64,000 nt of DNA from Crocinitomicaceae bacterium (GCA_021325675.1 JAJTCM010000001.1:855622-919621), one strand, 5' to 3'; numbered from the stretch's first letter, positions 9,055 to 18,059 are shown. The notes: generated by a model from the sequence alone, not told the origin. Numbers and translations: made by a program.

Positions 9055-9402
9055 ATGGCGATAATGATTACCGATGAGTGCATCAACTGCGGAGCTTGTG
9101 AGCCTGAATGCCCGAATACGGCTATTTATGAAGGGGGCGCCGAGTGGAAATACAGTGATGGAACTTCGTTAGTAGGAATGCTTACCACCCTGGACGGCGA
9201 AAACGTTGATGCCGCGCAGGAACATACACCGGTGAACATGGATATCTATTATATTGTACATGATAAATGTACGGAATGTGTAGGTTTTCATGATGAGCCT
9301 CAATGTGCTGCCGTTTGCCCGGTTGACTGCTGTGTTGACGATCCTGATTACAGGGAATCGGAAGATGAGCTGCTGGCGAAAAAAGATTTCATGCATTTGT
9401 AA
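9055..9402 (+). CDS. 2x[4Fe-4S] ferredoxin
   Basis: 115 residues. Cluster motif 1 is [12 protein letters not shown] near the N-terminus (residues 10-21). Motif 2 has the expanded spacing [18 protein letters not shown] (about 77-94), as in Alvin-type/YfhL-like ferredoxins of Bacteroidota and Chlorobi. About 55 residues separate the motifs, longer than in clostridial ferredoxins. It is a soluble cytoplasmic low-potential electron carrier; the partner is unknown. It has its own candidate -7 box and a strong terminator, so it is monocistronic. The divergent LuxC-type reductase is the nearest redox enzyme, but a link is speculative. Confidence 0.92.
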   Translation: MAIMITDECINCGACEPECPNTAIYEGGAEWKYSDGTSLVGMLTTLDGENVDAAQEHTPVNMDIYYIVHDKCTECVGFHDEPQCAAVCPVDCCVDDPDYRESEDELLAKKDFMHL

Positions 9403-9425
9403 TATATTAGACAATAACAATTAAG

Positions 9426-9450
9426 AGCCGTAAAATTTTACGGCTTTTTT
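9426..9450 (+). terminator. Rho-independent terminator after ferredoxin
   Basis: A perfect palindrome AGCCGTAAAATTTTACGGCT (9426-9445) is followed by a run of seven T. It begins 24 bases after the ferredoxin stop. Confidence 0.9.
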
Positions 9451-9497
9451 TGTTATTGGTCCACAGGAAAGCAGATCAATAGGATTGCATTTTTTTG

Positions 9498-9505
9498 TAT
9501 ATTTG
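9498..9505 (+). promoter_or_regulatory. TATATTTG -7 box of the universal stress protein operon
   Basis: TATATTTG matches the TAnnTTTG consensus and ends 17 bases before the universal stress protein ATG. No clear -33 element is visible. Confidence 0.4.
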
Positions 9506-9522
9506 TATCAAAGCCCCCTATT

Positions 9523-10323
9523 ATGAAAACCATATTAATCACAAGTGATTTTTCTGAAAACTCGATTGACGCTGCGCATGCAGGCATTGAGCTTGCGCGG
9601 CTGTTCCATGCGAAAGTGATCCTGATGCATGTTTACTCTTTACCGCTTCCTACCACTGAATTTCCTGAAATGATCGATTTCTCGGCTTACGAGGGTATCA
9701 AGAAGGCACAGCTCGAACAGCTGAAGAAAAAACTAAGCGTTCCTGATGTGGAAATTGAAACGTTTACCGCTCCCGGCATGTCTTTTTACGAAGAAGTGCA
9801 GCATTACGCCGAACACCGCCAGATTGACCTTATTGTCCTAGGCCTCACCGGTTCAAGCCGCATGTCGGAAATCCTGCTGGGAAGCAATACGATGAGCCTG
9901 CTCGCCCACGCCTCCGTACCTGTCCTCGCTATTCCAAAAGGCTTCTCTATCAAAGACAAACTGAATATTGCTTTCGCTTACGACGGGCAAAAAATAGAAA
10001 ACCAGAAGAACATGGACCTGCTGCGGGAAATGGCCCTGAAGCTGAACACCAAAATCCACGCTTTCCATGTGGCAAAGGAAAAACACGACCAGGTATTGTA
10101 TGAGCGCCTGAAAAGCCATCTTCCTTTTGAGCGCTTTACGCTGGAAACGGAAATTAACGATCATACCGATCCGGGAATCCTCGAATATGTTACCAATAAC
10201 AAAATCGACATCCTGGCGCTGATCCCGAGGAAATACAAGTTCTTCGACCGCTTGTTCCATGAAAGCCACACCCGCGAGATCGCGGAAGCAGGAAGCATTC
10301 CTATTCTCGCACTTCCGGATTAA
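9523..10323 (+). CDS. Tandem universal stress protein
   Basis: 266 residues made of two UspA-like domains (about 1-140 and 148-266). The first domain starts MKTILITSDFSENSIDAAHAGIEL and ends with the nucleotide-binding motif VLGLTGSSRMSEILLGSNTMSLLAHASVPVL, a good G-2x-G-9x-GS/N ATP site. The second half is more divergent, with LALIPRKYKFFDRLFHESHTREIA in place of a clear ATP motif. Such tandem Usp proteins are common stress-induced cytoplasmic proteins in Bacteroidota. The downstream acyltransferase starts at the very next base, so the two genes are probably coupled. Confidence 0.88.
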   Translation: MKTILITSDFSENSIDAAHAGIELARLFHAKVILMHVYSLPLPTTEFPEMIDFSAYEGIKKAQLEQLKKKLSVPDVEIETFTAPGMSFYEEVQHYAEHRQIDLIVLGLTGSSRMSEILLGSNTMSLLAHASVPVLAIPKGFSIKDKLNIAFAYDGQKIENQKNMDLLREMALKLNTKIHAFHVAKEKHDQVLYERLKSHLPFERFTLETEINDHTDPGILEYVTNNKIDILALIPRKYKFFDRLFHESHTREIAEAGSIPILALPD

Positions 10324-11400
10324 ATGACAGGTAAGGGACGACGTATAATCGGGCTTGACCTTGTCCGCAGCGCAGCTATTTTACTGGTGATGCTCGGGCA
10401 TAGCCTGGTTTTTATCCCAAATGCAACGGCGCGCGGAATTTTCAGCCCGGACCTTGACGGTGTCACTGTATTTTTTGTGCTGAGCGGCTTCCTGATCGGG
10501 AAGATCCTGCTGAAAAGCTTTGCCGGAAACCCGGGAACAAAAGAGCTTGTCCGTTTCTGGGCTTTTCGCTGGGCCAAAACCCTGCCTTCATATTATGTTG
10601 TTTTGAGCGGGCTTTTGCTTTATTATTGGCTGACGAAACAGGACACAGGATCGTTTTCGTGGGAATATTTCGTCTTTACGCACAATTTCACAACTTCCGA
10701 TCTCACATTTTTCAGGGAATCCTGGAGCCTGAGCATCGAAGAATGGTTTTACTTCAGCTTCCCGCTTTTGTTTTTAGTCTTTCTGCGCCTGCGTAAATCT
10801 GCTTTCACCATTTTACCGGTGATTATCCTGCTCTACTTCAGCTTTTCTTTCTTCCTGCGGGTTTACGCTTACGAAAGCACGGCAAAAACACTTAACGAGG
10901 AGGATTTACAGCAAATTGTGCTTTACCGCTTTGACGCCATCAGCATCGGGATTTTGCTTTCCTGGATCCAACACTATTTTTCAGCTGCCTGGCAAAAACG
11001 AAACGTAGTCTTGCTGCTTACAGGTTTGACCGCCATTTTATTCCTGGAGCTGAATTATAAGCTTCAATGGATTACTATTTATCCGCCCGTAAAGCTCAGT
11101 ATCGAAGCAATATCTATCGCTTGCACAATTCCTTATTTCTCAGGAAAAATGACATTTAAGAGCTCATTTTTTAACCGGGCTTTGGTGTATATCAGCACGC
11201 GTTCTTACGCCCTTTACCTGCTCAACCTGACTTTCATACAAATTATTTTCCTGCCCGTTCTTTTTAAATACCTTCCTCTAACCGGTATTTACGCTGGAGC
11301 ACGTTTTCTGTGCTACTGGCTGTTCAGCTTTCTCTTTGCGGAAATCCTGTACCGCTGCGTGGAAAAACCCGTGATCACGTTCCGGAACAGGTATAAATAA
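10324..11400 (+). CDS. Acyltransferase 3 family membrane protein (OafA-like)
   Basis: 358 residues with about ten hydrophobic segments. The N-terminus RIIGLDLVRSAAILLVMLGHS carries the RxxDxLR..H-like motif of acyltransferase 3 enzymes, and SWSLSIEEWFYFSFPL is the conserved WSLxxE motif. These integral inner-membrane proteins acetylate or succinylate sugars of O-antigen, exopolysaccharide or peptidoglycan. The start codon abuts the stop of the universal stress protein gene (TAA then ATG with no gap), indicating an operon. The substrate is unknown. The downstream 160 bases hold no clear terminator. Confidence 0.87.
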   Translation: MTGKGRRIIGLDLVRSAAILLVMLGHSLVFIPNATARGIFSPDLDGVTVFFVLSGFLIGKILLKSFAGNPGTKELVRFWAFRWAKTLPSYYVVLSGLLLYYWLTKQDTGSFSWEYFVFTHNFTTSDLTFFRESWSLSIEEWFYFSFPLLFLVFLRLRKSAFTILPVIILLYFSFSFFLRVYAYESTAKTLNEEDLQQIVLYRFDAISIGILLSWIQHYFSAAWQKRNVVLLLTGLTAILFLELNYKLQWITIYPPVKLSIEAISIACTIPYFSGKMTFKSSFFNRALVYISTRSYALYLLNLTFIQIIFLPVLFKYLPLTGIYAGARFLCYWLFSFLFAEILYRCVEKPVITFRNRYK

Positions 11401-11562
11401 ATGGAAATGGGACCGCGAAGTTTTATATGGAGATTGCAAAATATAGGGGAATAAGTAAGCAAAGGCTTTTATACCTTAATTTAAACTTTTCCCTGGTGCG
11501 CTTTGCGAAAACGTAGCCTTTTCTTTGCGATCCAATATCTTTTCAATCCAAAAACTTCCCAG
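11401..11562. other. Intergenic region with CGCAAAG-type repeats
   Basis: Between convergent acyltransferase and lipoprotein genes. It contains CCGCGAAGTTTTA, AAGCAAAGGC, GCGCTTTGCGAAAACG and TTCTTTGCGATCC, variants of a CGCAAAG motif also present at about 3180, 15040 and 45890. No gene or clear terminator is seen. Confidence 0.35.
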
Positions 11563-12411
11563 CTAAAATTTAAGTCCCATTGAGAAGCCGAACGGGAAAT
11601 TCACACCTTCATACGAATTATACGAATAATCAGGGTACTCCGTTCCGTCAATCTCCTCCGAATGCCTTGTAAAATCTCCAACTACAGTGATTCCGATATC
11701 AAAGCGGAATACGGCGCTGACCCCGGGATTTTCGAGAAACTTTTTTTCGTGGGTATAGGACCATTTCAGGCTTTTGCAAATCAGGCCGCTTCCATAGTCG
11801 TAAAATGAATGGTAGACGGTCGTGGTTGAATCATAATAATCCGTATTTGTATAGGTCGTGTGAAGCACTCCGTCTGTTTTGTTCATACGGTCGGAAATAA
11901 AAAGGCTGAGGTTCCACGAATTCGTATGGTCTTCGGTACTGGACGTAATTTTATTCAGGTTGACACTGAGCATCGGAAGGTACATCCCGGAAACTTCACG
12001 GTCGATGTAATTGACATATTCCAGCCCTAAGCCAATTCCCAGCTGCGCTTCGTCAGAAAAATGATAGCTTGGCATCAGCATGAATTTCATATTATCCGAT
12101 TTAACGCGAACAGGGCTGTTATAAAACCCTCCGAGCTCAACCATTACTTTTCTCAAACCTCTTTCGTAGCGGGCAAAGGCATTCATTTTCCATTGGCTCC
12201 CCGCGAGGTTTGGTGTAGATAAACGGTAATTAAAGCCGACATTCTGAGGGAAAGCGATCACGGGCAATGTCGTAGAAATAACGAGCTCATGCGAAGGACG
12301 CCCTAACACTGATGCGTCGGGAACAAAAACATCATTGGTCGTATAGCAAGCCGTCAGCAGAAGGAAAACGGGAATGTAAATGAGAGCGGGACTGAGAAGC
12401 TTTGTTTTCAT
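11563..12411 (-). CDS. Hypothetical lipoprotein, probable outer-membrane beta-barrel-like
   Basis: 282 residues, not recognised as a named family. A lipoprotein signal is clear: MKTKLLSPALIYIPVFLLLTAC with lipobox LTAC, Cys22. The rest is rich in alternating hydrophobic/polar stretches, for example WKMNAFARYERGLRKVMVELGG and AQLGIGLGLEYVNY, and ends in FPFGFSMGLKF with a terminal Phe. This suggests a beta-barrel or beta-rich envelope protein. The lipidated N-terminus combined with a barrel-like C-terminus is unusual. It precedes no other gene on its strand closely. Confidence 0.6.
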   Translation of the reverse strand: MKTKLLSPALIYIPVFLLLTACYTTNDVFVPDASVLGRPSHELVISTTLPVIAFPQNVGFNYRLSTPNLAGSQWKMNAFARYERGLRKVMVELGGFYNSPVRVKSDNMKFMLMPSYHFSDEAQLGIGLGLEYVNYIDREVSGMYLPMLSVNLNKITSSTEDHTNSWNLSLFISDRMNKTDGVLHTTYTNTDYYDSTTTVYHSFYDYGSGLICKSLKWSYTHEKKFLENPGVSAVFRFDIGITVVGDFTRHSEEIDGTEYPDYSYNSYEGVNFPFGFSMGLKF

Positions 12412-12603
12412 CGGTTGCGTTATAAGTCAATCAGCAAGCTAAGAGAAAAGTGTTTTACGCGGCTGGATTTTCGATGGTTGGCTGAAAACCGGGGATAATT
12501 GGTGGATTAATGAAATAAATTAACCCATAGACATAGAAGAGATAGATTGAAAAGTTGATGATAATTGTCTCTGCTTAAATCGCCAGGGATTTCTATATAA
12601 AAC

Positions 12604-12639
12604 AAAAATCCCTTCCGCCGGCTGACGAAAGGGATTTTT
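12604..12639 (-). terminator. Rho-independent terminator of the TPR/OmpA lipoprotein gene
   Basis: The stem AAAAATCCCTT/AAGGGATTTTT encloses CCGCCGGCTGACGA. It lies 20 bases past the stop of the minus-strand gene. Its loop CGCCGGCTGACG is a variant of the CGTCAGCTGACG palindrome found at 34236 and 60103. Confidence 0.85.
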
Positions 12640-12659
12640 AAACTTGATGAATTTTATGC

Positions 12660-14357
12660 TTATTTCACAACACTTGTGAAAGTTGGGTTTTCGAAGTATT
12701 TGATGAACTCCCTGTCTTTAGCAGCTTTCGCTTTCAAAGAAGCATCTTTGGCAATTGCATTTTTCAGGTTGCTGGCAACTACGTCCACTTTATCCATGCG
12801 GGCAGCAGCTACAGCTTTCAGGTAGTAACCCCAGGCTGTTTCTTTTGCCGGTGAAGCATCAATTGTTTTGATACCTGCATCCGGGCTTCCGTTGAGGATT
12901 TGTGCCAACGCTTTGTTGAAAGAAGCATCAGAACCGAATTTCTTGATTGCGTCAGCGTATTTACCTTCCTGGATCGCGTAGATACCGAGGTTGTAATCTA
13001 CTTCAGGACCTGCACCGGCAGCAGAAGCGAATAATTGCTTAGCTTTTGCCTTGTCTCCTTTTTTAGCTGCGATTGCACCTAAGTTGTTTTTAGAGATCGT
13101 ATTGTCCTGCAGGCTGTTTGCCGCTTCAAATTTGTAACCGGCTTCGGTCATATTGTTCTGCATGTAAAGCATTGCTCCGGCGTTGTTGTGGAAACGCACG
13201 TCCATCGGGTAAAGCAAAGTACCTTCGTTGTACAGTCTCAGCTTCTCGGCTACATCATTTGTCAAAGTTGCCGTAAACATCAGCTCTTCAGCAGTCAGTT
13301 TCTCAGGGTTTGTTTTGGAAATTGCAGAAAGCTCTTCGTCTGAGTAACCGGTAAGATCGTAAACAACCATGATTTCAGCTCTTCTCAATAAAGGGAAGAT
13401 GTTTTTATCCAGGTAAGTAAATGTTTTACCGAGGTTACGCATTTCAGTTTCGCGCTGGATCGGGTCTTTGTACATTTCCAGCACACGGATGATCAATTGC
13501 TTCTCATCGCTGTTCATGGTTGACTTCTCGAGCTCCACTTTGAAACCATCGTAGTCTTCCCCTCTTCCTGACAAGTTGTAAATCTCGCCTTGTGCTTTGG
13601 TATTTTTTGCTTTTTTCGCGATATCAATCGATACCGTTTTAGCTGTATTTGAACGGTCCATTGACAGGTTGCTGTTGAAGCCTACTTCACCTTCCGGGGA
13701 AGCGTAACCTGTAATATTAATGGATTTGATGTTGATTTTAGGATTTGTTTCCGCAGCAGCAAGCCAGTTCTGGAATTCAATGATATCCATATCTTTCAGC
13801 TCGTTTTTGCGCAATTCGGATTTTCCTTTGTCAAAGTTGATTTGTGCTTTGAACATTTTTTCGGTCACACGGTTGAAGTTATCGTTCTCAGTGATCACGC
13901 GGAAATCTTTCTGAACCAATAAAGGTGTTACTTTCGTTCCGTCAGCAATTTTTGTTACAGGAATCTGGTCTTTTTCCTTTCCTCCTTTTTTGATGCTTCC
14001 GCTCACAGTCAAATCAGCGTGCTCCATGTCCGGCTTGTAAGCAACTACATCTGTGTAGCTGATTGTTCCGCCCGCCTTGTACTGAACTGTGTTCCCGTTG
14101 CCTTTCACTTTCTCACCTTGTACAGTGATCGTTTTAAGCGTTGTGCTGCCAAGTTGCGGAGTGATTTCGGCAGAAGCTTTTTTCTTGATACCTTTCTCAG
14201 GCAATTTGGCTTCAATCGTAACGCGAACGCTGTCGGCATGCATCTCCAATGGATTAGGAGTTACCGTGTATGTAACGTCTTTCATTAAATCACAGCTCGC
14301 CAAAAATGTGGATGCAGCAGCGAAAAAAATGAGACCTTTCATGGTGTTTTTTTTCAT
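12660..14357 (-). CDS. Lipoprotein with central OmpA-like domain and C-terminal TPR repeats
   Basis: 565 residues. The lipobox is FLASC (Cys22) after a short signal peptide. Residues about 25-165 are a beta-rich domain; about 185-350 is OmpA-like, with AQINFDKGKSELRK, ITGYASPEGEVGFNSNLSMDRS and later RRAEIMVVYDL. From about 370 to the end the protein is helical and alanine-rich, with TPR-like units such as FHNNAGAMLYMQNNMTEAGYKFEAA, NNLGAIAAKKGDKAKAKQLFASAA and YNLGIYAIQEGKYADAIKKF. OmpA in the middle followed by TPR is unusual; PorE-like proteins have TPR first. It is probably a periplasmic, outer-membrane-anchored peptidoglycan-binding scaffold. Function not established. Confidence 0.75.
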   Translation of the reverse strand: MKKNTMKGLIFFAAASTFLASCDLMKDVTYTVTPNPLEMHADSVRVTIEAKLPEKGIKKKASAEITPQLGSTTLKTITVQGEKVKGNGNTVQYKAGGTISYTDVVAYKPDMEHADLTVSGSIKKGGKEKDQIPVTKIADGTKVTPLLVQKDFRVITENDNFNRVTEKMFKAQINFDKGKSELRKNELKDMDIIEFQNWLAAAETNPKINIKSINITGYASPEGEVGFNSNLSMDRSNTAKTVSIDIAKKAKNTKAQGEIYNLSGRGEDYDGFKVELEKSTMNSDEKQLIIRVLEMYKDPIQRETEMRNLGKTFTYLDKNIFPLLRRAEIMVVYDLTGYSDEELSAISKTNPEKLTAEELMFTATLTNDVAEKLRLYNEGTLLYPMDVRFHNNAGAMLYMQNNMTEAGYKFEAANSLQDNTISKNNLGAIAAKKGDKAKAKQLFASAAGAGPEVDYNLGIYAIQEGKYADAIKKFGSDASFNKALAQILNGSPDAGIKTIDASPAKETAWGYYLKAVAAARMDKVDVVASNLKNAIAKDASLKAKAAKDREFIKYFENPTFTSVVK

Positions 14358-14431
14358 AGTTAATTAATTAAAATTCATCAAAAATTTAAGCGAAATTATA
14401 AAAAAAAATAACATTTGCCAGTTTTTTTGTT

Positions 14432-14938
14432 TCACAGTAAAAAAATCCGGCTGCCATCTGTCGTTGTTTTTAACAATTCTGTAGACGATTTTCCGCTCTT
14501 CGGGTCTATAAGCCCCGGAAGGATTTCAACGAGGGGAACAAGAACGAATTTCCTGTCTGCCAGATTCTTGTGCGGGATATGCAAATGTTCGCTTTCAATG
14601 ATTTCATCGTTGAAAAAGAGAATATCGATATCCAGGAAACGGTCTTCGTAAATTCCGCTGATCGATTTATTTTTTCTTCCTGCCTGCTCTTCAATTTTCA
14701 GGGTTTCGGCATGGGCTTCAAATGCGCTGAGCGGGGTTTCAACTTCAATCACAAGGTTGATGAAATCGTTTTCGGACTCAAAACCGTGCGCCGGGCTCGT
14801 ATATAAGCCGGATTGCCTGCTGATTTTGCCAATATTTTCAGCAATATCTGTCAGCGCCGTTTGCAGAATTGAAACCCTGTCACCGAGGTTGCTTCCGAGC
14901 CCCAATATCAAACGATTTATTTTGCCTGTTTCATGCAT
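14432..14938 (-). CDS. folK: 2-amino-4-hydroxy-6-hydroxymethyldihydropteridine pyrophosphokinase
   Basis: 168 residues, the usual length for HPPK. The N-terminus LILGLGSNLGDR is the family hallmark. YTSPAHGFESENDFINLVIEVET and DRFLDIDILFFNDE (carrying the metal-binding DxD) are present, followed by IPHKNLADRKFVLVPLVEI. The enzyme transfers pyrophosphate from ATP to 6-hydroxymethyl-7,8-dihydropterin in folate synthesis, in the cytoplasm. It lies 74 bases upstream of the lipoprotein gene on the same strand; no other folate genes are in the window. Confidence 0.95.
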   Translation of the reverse strand: MHETGKINRLILGLGSNLGDRVSILQTALTDIAENIGKISRQSGLYTSPAHGFESENDFINLVIEVETPLSAFEAHAETLKIEEQAGRKNKSISGIYEDRFLDIDILFFNDEIIESEHLHIPHKNLADRKFVLVPLVEILPGLIDPKSGKSSTELLKTTTDGSRIFLL

Positions 14939-15275
14939 TGTTTGTTACCGTATTTTTAAGGATCCAAAATTATCTTTTATTCACAAGAAAATATAGTTTT
15001 TTTTTTATCGCAAGATATTATTCAAGGTAATACAAAGGACGCGAAGTTTAAGCTACAAATACCTTCCAATCAGGTATTGAATGCCTCTGGCAAGACTAAA
15101 CTATGTCCCTTTTTGACATATAGGCCTAAATATTCTAGTGCCTGTGTGGTTTAAAACACGACATTGTTCATTAAGACCAAAAGGACTTTTACACAAAATT
15201 TCTTTCATTTCTTTTTGTCTATTTAAATGAAAAAAATTGTGTAAGTTTGCCTCGTTTTAAAAAAATTAAAAAGTA
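14939..15275. other. 337-base divergent intergenic region between folK and gdhA
   Basis: No gene is seen. It contains a CGCAAAG-family fragment (AATACAAAGGACGCGAAGTT, about 15031-15050), AT-rich sequence, and the gdhA promoter box at 15242-15249. No riboswitch or tRNA fold was recognised by eye. Confidence 0.45.
15242..15249 (+). promoter_or_regulatory. TAAGTTTG -7 box of gdhA
   Basis: TAAGTTTG matches TAnnTTTG and ends 26 bases before the gdhA ATG. A TTTTTG at 15212-15217 is upstream, but its 24-base spacing is longer than the usual 17-21. Confidence 0.4.
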
Positions 15276-16628
15276 ATGTCTAAATACCAAGCACAAATTG
15301 ACGCATTTATGGCTAAAGTAAAGGCTACAAATGGTCACGAAGCAGAATTTTTACAGGCAGTCCATGAAGTTGCCGAAGCTGTTATTCCGTTTATGGAGGA
15401 GCATCCAAAATACAAGCAGGCAAAAATTTTGGATAGAATCGTTGAGCCGGAAAGAACTATTCTTTTCCGCGTTCCTTGGTTAGATGACAAAGGAGAAATC
15501 CAGGTTAACCGCGGTTACCGTGTAGAGTTCAACTCTGCGATCGGGCCATACAAAGGTGGTTTACGCTTCCACCCTTCCGTTAACTTATCCATTTTGAAAT
15601 TCTTAGGATTTGAGCAGATCTTCAAAAACTCCCTGACTACATTGCCAATGGGTGGTGGTAAAGGTGGTTCTGATTTTGACCCGAAAGGAAAGTCAGACAA
15701 CGAAGTGATGAAATTCTGCCAGTCCTTCATGACTGAACTTTGCCGTCACATTGGCGCTGATACGGATGTTCCTGCGGGAGATATCGGTGTTGGGGGCCGT
15801 GAGATCGGTTACATGTTCGGACAATATAAAAGAATCCGTAACGAATTTACTGGTGTATTGACCGGTAAAGCACGCAACTGGGGTGGATCCCTGATCCGTC
15901 CGGAAGCTACAGGTTACGGGACAGTATATTTCGCGAAAGAAATGCTCGCTACGAAAAATGACTCTTTCCAGGGCAAAACTGTTGTTGTTTCCGGTTCCGG
16001 TAACGTAGCACAGTATGCTTGTGAGAAAGCAACGCAATTGGGCGGTAAAGTTGTTACTATGTCTGATTCTTCCGGTTACATCTACGATGCTGACGGGATC
16101 GACGCTGCGAAGCTTGCTTTCGTAATGGAGCTGAAAAACGTGAAACGCGGACGTATCGAAGAGTACACTGCAAAATATCCTTCTGCGAAATTCGTTGCAG
16201 GAAAACGTCCGTGGGAAGTAAAAGCAGACATCGCTTTGCCTTGCGCAACACAGAACGAATTGAACGGTGACGAAGCAAAAGCCCTGATCGCTAACGGCGT
16301 TAAATGTGTGGCTGAAGGAGCAAACATGCCTTCTACACCTGAAGCAATCACTGCTTTCCAGGCTGCGAAAGTATTGTTCTCCCCGGGTAAGGCTTCCAAT
16401 GCTGGTGGTGTTGCCACTTCAGGTCTGGAAATGTCCCAAAACTCCCTCCGCTTGTCCTGGCCGGCTGAAGAAGTTGACCAGCGTTTGCACGGCATCATGG
16501 TTTCTATCCACGAAGCTTGTGTAAAATACGGAAAAGACGCTGACGGAAACGTTGATTACGTAAAAGGAGCAAACATCGCAGGATTTGTGAAAGTTGCCGA
16601 TTCTATGATTGACCAGGGCTTGGTTTAA
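15276..16628 (+). CDS. gdhA: Glutamate dehydrogenase (NADP-type, 450 residues)
   Basis: 450 residues, the length of hexameric bacterial NADP-specific glutamate dehydrogenases. The N-terminal domain has [14 protein letters not shown] and [18 protein letters not shown], which contains the catalytic lysine. The Rossmann domain has [13 protein letters not shown] (about 235-247). It catalyses reductive amination of 2-oxoglutarate with ammonium to glutamate, or the reverse, in the cytoplasm. Highly expressed-type codon use and a dedicated terminator suggest a monocistronic housekeeping gene. NADP specificity is inferred from length and family. Confidence 0.95.
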   Translation: MSKYQAQIDAFMAKVKATNGHEAEFLQAVHEVAEAVIPFMEEHPKYKQAKILDRIVEPERTILFRVPWLDDKGEIQVNRGYRVEFNSAIGPYKGGLRFHPSVNLSILKFLGFEQIFKNSLTTLPMGGGKGGSDFDPKGKSDNEVMKFCQSFMTELCRHIGADTDVPAGDIGVGGREIGYMFGQYKRIRNEFTGVLTGKARNWGGSLIRPEATGYGTVYFAKEMLATKNDSFQGKTVVVSGSGNVAQYACEKATQLGGKVVTMSDSSGYIYDADGIDAAKLAFVMELKNVKRGRIEEYTAKYPSAKFVAGKRPWEVKADIALPCATQNELNGDEAKALIANGVKCVAEGANMPSTPEAITAFQAAKVLFSPGKASNAGGVATSGLEMSQNSLRLSWPAEEVDQRLHGIMVSIHEACVKYGKDADGNVDYVKGANIAGFVKVADSMIDQGLV

Positions 16629-16690
16629 TTAAGAATGAAAAATTAGCTACGCTGCTGCCTGCGGCGGTGAGAATTGGGAATTGAAAATTC
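16628..16690. repeat. GAATTAAGAAT-type intergenic repeat after gdhA
   Basis: AATTAAGAATGAAAAATTAG, then GAGAATTGGGAATTGAAAATTC, with a GC-rich insert GCTGCTGCCTGCGGCGG between. Same family as at 3839, 18051 and 27866. Together with the terminator at 16710 it forms a module that recurs in altered form at 18051-18130. Confidence 0.45.
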
Positions 16691-16709
16691 TGACATTCTA
16701 AAAATATAG

Positions 16710-16741
16710 AAAAGCCGGTTCCAGTTGGGGCCGGCTTTTTT
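16710..16741 (+). terminator. Rho-independent terminator of gdhA
   Basis: The stem AAAAGCCGG/CCGGCTTTT has a 12-base loop (TTCCAGTTGGGG) and a T-run. It sits about 80 bases after the gdhA stop. Confidence 0.8.
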
Positions 16742-16826
16742 GTGGCTATTTTTTCGGACTATTCTTTCAAAAATGATATATTCGCCAATAACAAAAACCA
16801 ATATTAACGAACTAAACAATCAGAAT

Positions 16827-17570
16827 ATGGAATTCAGTCCCGGAAACAGCATCGTAAAGCTCTGTCTTCAAGGTATGGACCTGGAAGAACAAGGTAAGTC
16901 CGGGGAAGCAAGCAAATTGTTTCTCCAGGCATGGAACGAAGCGGCAAACGACCTGGAGAAATTTATTGCAGCTCATTATGTGTCCCGGCATCAGAAAAAT
17001 GTTCCCGGTAAATTAAGCTGGCTCGAAACGGCTTTGAAGCTTGCCTTACAGATAAATAATGATACGGTGAACAGCGCTTTGCCTTCTTTGTATTTAAATA
17101 TTGCCCGGTGCTGCGAGGATTTAGGCGATCCTGTCAAAGCAAAACAAAATTATGAGCTGGCGGCTTCTCACCAGGACAAACCATCCGACAAAGGCCCTTT
17201 TTATCATGGAACGAAAGCAGATTTACAGCCGGGCGATTTGCTGACAGCCGGGGGCAGCTCCAATTACAAAGACGAACTTAAAATGAACCACATCTATTTT
17301 ACAGGCCTGGTGAACGGGGCCGGGCTCGCTGCTGCACTGGCAAAAGGCGATGGACGTGAACGGGTGTATATCATTGAGCCGACGGGAAGCTTTGAAAATG
17401 ACCCGAATGTTACCGACAAAAAATTTCCGGGCAATCCCACACGCTCCTACCGCTCGCTTTCACCTTTAAAAATTGTTGGCGAAGTGACGGATTGGGTGAG
17501 ACTCCCGCCTGAAGAGCTTCAAAAATTTCGCGAAAAGCTGGCCAATAATACAGGGGAGATTATTAATTGA
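16827..17570 (+). CDS. TPR-Arr: rifampin ADP-ribosyltransferase-like domain with N-terminal TPR-like region
   Basis: 247 residues from the ATG at 16827. An open extension to 16725 runs through the gdhA terminator and is rejected. Residues about 1-110 are helical, with TPR-like pairs (KLCLQGMDLEEQGKSGEASK, LYLNIARCCEDLGDPVKAKQ). Residues about 120-247 match the Arr family: GPFYHGTKADLQPGDLL, MNHIYFTGLVNGAGLAAALA, YIIEPTGSFENDPNVTDKKF, GNPTRSYRS and IVGEVTDW. Arr transfers ADP-ribose from NAD+ to the C23 hydroxyl of rifamycins, inactivating them; the classical protein is only about 140 residues. A GNAT gene follows 51 bases later. The Arr assignment is strong, rifampin as the natural substrate is not. 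Confidence 0.87.
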   Translation: MEFSPGNSIVKLCLQGMDLEEQGKSGEASKLFLQAWNEAANDLEKFIAAHYVSRHQKNVPGKLSWLETALKLALQINNDTVNSALPSLYLNIARCCEDLGDPVKAKQNYELAASHQDKPSDKGPFYHGTKADLQPGDLLTAGGSSNYKDELKMNHIYFTGLVNGAGLAAALAKGDGRERVYIIEPTGSFENDPNVTDKKFPGNPTRSYRSLSPLKIVGEVTDWVRLPPEELQKFREKLANNTGEIIN

Positions 17571-17621
17571 TTTCTCCCCGGCTAAGTGAAAAACGAATTA
17601 TATCAGAAGAACAGAGACAAA

Positions 17622-18059
17622 ATGGAATTAAGAATATTGCAGCAGAATGAAGATAAAACAGATCATTTATTTGAATCGGCAGACTGCCAGGCCTTGTTAC
17701 ACATCTATGAAGACTATTATCCCAAAACAGGCTTCAATTTACCCTGGGTAGCTTATCTCGTTGTAAGAGAAAACCAGGTAGTTGGCTCCTGCAGTTTCAT
17801 CGGGCAGCCGAAAGACGGTAAAGTCGAGATCGCTTACTGGACCTTTAAGGGTTTTGAAGGACAAGGCGTAGCTTCTTTTGCCTGTAAAGAGCTTATTAAA
17901 ATAGCACAAAACGCTGACCCCAAAGTGATCCTCACAGCAAAAACCGCCCCTGAACATAACGCTTCAACTAAAATATTGGCAAACAATAAATTCATTTTCA
18001 AAGGAATCGTCCAGGACGAAGAAATTGGTGACGCCTGGCTGTGGGTGTTAGAGAATTGA
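17622..18059 (+). CDS. GNAT-family N-acetyltransferase
   Basis: 145 residues from the ATG at 17622; a GTG twelve codons upstream is possible but less likely. The GNAT core is visible: VAYLVVRENQVVGSCSFIG (beta strands 2-3), VEIAYWTFKGFEGQGVASFACKELIKIA (acetyl-CoA pyrophosphate loop, GxGxAS form) and AKTAPEHNASTKILANNKFIFKGIV. This resembles RimJ/RimL-type acetyltransferases. It follows the Arr-like gene and probably shares its transcript. Its last codons and stop fall within a GAATTAAGAAT-type repeat, so the exact C-terminus may have been shaped by that element. Substrate unknown. Confidence 0.82.
   Translation: MELRILQQNEDKTDHLFESADCQALLHIYEDYYPKTGFNLPWVAYLVVRENQVVGSCSFIGQPKDGKVEIAYWTFKGFEGQGVASFACKELIKIAQNADPKVILTAKTAPEHNASTKILANNKFIFKGIVQDEEIGDAWLWVLEN

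Noticed and set aside
11401..11562. Possible small RNA or tRNA gene in the acyltransferase-lipoprotein gap
   Set aside because: No cloverleaf, promoter or terminator could be recognised; only repeat motifs.
16725..16826. 34-residue extension of the Arr-like protein
   Set aside because: It reads through the gdhA terminator; the ATG at 16827 starts a sensible helical domain.
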